Positions 12,665-14,480 of a stretch of 14,480 nt of DNA are shown here, one piece after another. The notes beneath the pieces were generated by a model that saw only the letters and a program-made list of their open reading frames with translations, did not search any database and was not told where the DNA came from. Every line of letters begins with the position of its first letter. Position 1 is the stretch's first letter. The DNA is from JARRQB01 sp965368585 (lineage in GTDB: Bacteria; Pseudomonadota; Gammaproteobacteria; Chromatiales; Chromatiaceae): positions 1 through 14,480 of the forward strand of contig CBDUNM010000130.1 of assembly GCA_965368585.1 (NCBI GenBank), read 5' to 3'. The translations under genes were made by a program, and so were the position numbers.

Positions 12665-13753
12665 CTAGTGTGCGATCCATACCAGGCTTTCGGCATCCAC
12701 GGACAACGTCACGGCTTGTCCTTTCTCGAAGGGCGTTACACCATGTCGATGATGTACATCAACCAGCACACGCTGGTTGCCGACCTGCACGCCGTAGCGC
12801 AGAACGCTGCCCAGGAACTCGCGGTACTCGATTTGCCCGACCATTTCGTCTGCCCGCGGCACATTGTCGCTCGCTGAAAGCACCACATTCTGCGGTCTGA
12901 ATACCAGGACGCCGCGACCGCTGGCCGGTGGTGCTTCTGGAAGTTGAATACGCCAGCCGTCTGCGCCGGCAAAGAAGGTGTGGTCACCCCGAATCGCCGC
13001 CTCACCCCTGACGACATTGGCGGTGCCGAGAAACTCGGCGACGAACAGGTTGGCGGGTTGATCGTACAGCTGGATCGGCGCGCCAACTTGCTGGATCACG
13101 CCTTTGTCGAGCACAGCCATGCGGTCCGAGATCGTATTGGCCTCTTCCTGATCATGGGTGACGAAAATTGTGGTCAGCTGTAGCTTGCGTTGCAGATCCA
13201 GGATGTCGCGCCGCATCTGCACCCGCAGATTGGCATCGAGATTGGATAGCGGTTCGTCGAGTAACAGCACCCGCGGTTCGACCACTATGGTTCTGGCCAG
13301 CGCGATGCGTTGCTGTTGCCCACCCGAGAGCTGGGAGGGCCGGCGGTCGCCCAGGTCGCCGAGACCGACCAGGTCGAGTGCCTGATCGACGCGCTGGTTG
13401 ATCTCGGCCTTGGGCAGTTTTCTTTCTTCGAGCCCGAACGCCACGTTTTTGCGCACCGTCATGTGCGGCCACAGTGCGTAGCTCTGAAACACCATGCCGA
13501 CGTTGCGCTTCCATGCCGGCATCGACAGGACATCTTCACCATCGATCAGGATACGACCTTGCGGACGGGGGCCGAACCCTGCCACGGCCCGCAGCAGGGT
13601 GGATTTGCCCGATCCGGAGGGGCCGAGAAAGGCAAAGAACTCACCCGGCTCGATCTCGAGGTTTACCCCCTTGAGCACCTTGGTGTCACCGAACGACAGG
13701 TGCAGGTTTTCGATCACCAGAGCCACCGATTCGTGGGCCGCATTGATATTCAT
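12665..13753 (-). CDS. ABC transporter ATP-binding protein (FbpC/PotA-type, TOBE domain)
   Basis: This 362-residue ATPase powers an importer. Visible motifs are Walker A GPSGSGKST (44-52), Q-loop Gln90, signature LSGGQQQR (142-149), Walker B VLLLDEP (162-168) and H-loop His200. A C-terminal extension (about 250-360) forms the TOBE-type regulatory domain found in ATPases of the iron(III), spermidine/putrescine, sulfate and sugar importers. The ATG at 13753 overlaps the permease stop by four bases (ATGA), and GGAG lies eight bases upstream, so the two are translationally coupled. Sequence and the FbpB-like permease favour the ferric-iron or 2-aminoethylphosphonate group, but the substrate cannot be fixed without the binding protein, which is not in the window. 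Confidence 0.95.
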   Translation of the reverse strand: MNINAAHESVALVIENLHLSFGDTKVLKGVNLEIEPGEFFAFLGPSGSGKSTLLRAVAGFGPRPQGRILIDGEDVLSMPAWKRNVGMVFQSYALWPHMTVRKNVAFGLEERKLPKAEINQRVDQALDLVGLGDLGDRRPSQLSGGQQQRIALARTIVVEPRVLLLDEPLSNLDANLRVQMRRDILDLQRKLQLTTIFVTHDQEEANTISDRMAVLDKGVIQQVGAPIQLYDQPANLFVAEFLGTANVVRGEAAIRGDHTFFAGADGWRIQLPEAPPASGRGVLVFRPQNVVLSASDNVPRADEMVGQIEYREFLGSVLRYGVQVGNQRVLVDVHHRHGVTPFEKGQAVTLSVDAESLVWIAH

Positions 13754-14480
13754 AGCTTTACTCCGGCATCGGCGAGCGCCTGATCCTGCCTGGTCTTCTC
13801 GATGAAGCGGTGCGAGAAATAAGTCCCGGTACCCACCAGTAGCACCGCTATGACGCCCAGCGCGGCACCCGGCCCGCGGCCCGCCGCGCTCTGCATGAAT
13901 ACGTATATGCCGTAGGACAGCGGCGCGTCCGACTCGCTCGAGACCAGCATGATGGTCGCGGAAAGCTCCACGGCGGCGGTCGCAAAGCTGGTCACGAATC
14001 CCGCCAGAATGCCCCCGGACATCAGCGGCACCACGATGCGGGTGACTGCGCGGTATTTGGTGGCGCCGATGTTTTCGGCGGCTTCCTCGAGCGCCAGCGA
14101 AACCTGCTGCAGCGCCGCCACGCAGGCCCGCAGCGCATAGGGCAGGCGCCGGATCATCAAAGCCACGACGATGATCACCCACCAGCTGGCAAGCGGCTTG
14201 TCGACGACCGGCAGCTCGATACTGTGGAAGGTGCGCAGATAGCCTATCCCCAGCACCACACCGGGGATCGCCAGCGACGCGGTCGCCGCATAGTCGAGCA
14301 GCTTGCGGCCCCGCAGATGGGTGCGCCACACCAGGTACGCGATGGCGGTGCCGACGACGACGTCGGCCAATGCGGCCAGGCCGGCGTAGAGCAGCGTATT
14401 GGTGATGAACTCGGATGAGTTGGCCAGCACCTCGACATAGTGGTCGAGCGTATAGGCGTCGGGCAGTACGCTGTACGACC
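13750..14480 (-). CDS. ABC transporter permease (FbpB/PotB-like), 5' end outside window
   Basis: This is an inner-membrane subunit of the same importer. The frame is open to the right edge; the GTG at 14430 is internal, since the residues before it (SVLPDAYTLDHYVEVL) match the family's usual lead-in to a transmembrane domain. Several hydrophobic helices are visible (LLYAGLAALADVVVGTAIAYLVW, SLAIPGVVLGIGYL, WWVIIVVALMI, LGVIAVLLVGTGTYF). The EAA loop that contacts the ATPase reads EEAAENIGATKYRAVTRIVVP. It could be the second half of a double-length FbpB-type permease or a single-length subunit; the window cannot tell which. Confidence 0.9.
   Translation of the reverse strand, partial: SYSVLPDAYTLDHYVEVLANSSEFITNTLLYAGLAALADVVVGTAIAYLVWRTHLRGRKLLDYAATASLAIPGVVLGIGYLRTFHSIELPVVDKPLASWWVIIVVALMIRRLPYALRACVAALQQVSLALEEAAENIGATKYRAVTRIVVPLMSGGILAGFVTSFATAAVELSATIMLVSSESDAPLSYGIYVFMQSAAGRGPGAALGVIAVLLVGTGTYFSHRFIEKTRQDQALADAGVKL

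Noticed and set aside
1..14480. tRNA, rRNA or CRISPR array
   Set aside because: No tRNA T-loop with matching arms, no rRNA-like sequence and no regularly spaced repeats were seen.

Overview
The window reads as bacterial chromosome, most likely from a GC-rich gammaproteobacterium. The protein-level resemblance of the branching enzyme, the gamma-carbonic anhydrase and the ABC transporter points that way, but I ran no search and this is a judgement from memory. It is a mosaic. A few housekeeping-type genes (glgB, a gamma-class carbonic anhydrase, an ABC transporter) are separated by accessory genes, transposase relics and a truncated methyltransferase.

Layout. 1-596 (+) is the 3' part of a metallo-beta-lactamase-fold hydrolase resembling the PksB/BaeB type known from polyketide clusters. 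690-997 (+) holds an 18-codon leader ORF whose stop overlaps the start of a small HNH nuclease-like gene, followed by a GNAT acetyltransferase (1042-1818). 1819-2219 has no gene but carries a strong dyad symmetry. 2220-2951 (+) is an orphan gene with no recognised family. 3134-5344 (-) is glgB, convergent with the orphan. 5528-5945 (+) is a decayed IS6-family transposase. 6202-9562 (-) is a tightly coupled two-gene unit: a SIR2-like/TIR protein, then a STAND-type NTPase with a membrane segment and a C-terminal YEATS-like domain. 9717-10268 (-) is the gamma-carbonic anhydrase. 10461-10944 contains two more transposase fragments, one of DDE integrase-core type (-) and one IS6-like (+). 10945-11338 is a gene-free stretch dense in inverted repeats, leading into an orphan helix-hairpin-helix protein with a duplicated N-terminal module (11339-12070, +) and its intrinsic terminator. 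12017-12517 (-) is a 3'-truncated SAM methyltransferase. 12665-14480 (-) is an ABC transporter: the ATPase, and a permease running off the right edge.

The part most worth attention is 6202-9562. The first gene ends one base before the second begins. The first protein joins an apparently inactive SIR2-like domain to a TIR domain that keeps its putative catalytic glutamate. The second is a STAND ATPase with a transmembrane helix and a YEATS-like reader-type domain at the C terminus. Sensor, signalling switch and NAD-consuming effector are the parts expected of an anti-phage or abortive-response system, and the pair lies between two same-strand IS6-type relics. The defence role is inference from domain content. 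The other candidates for new biology are the duplicated-module helix-hairpin-helix protein with its dyad-rich upstream region, and the leader-coupled mini HNH gene.
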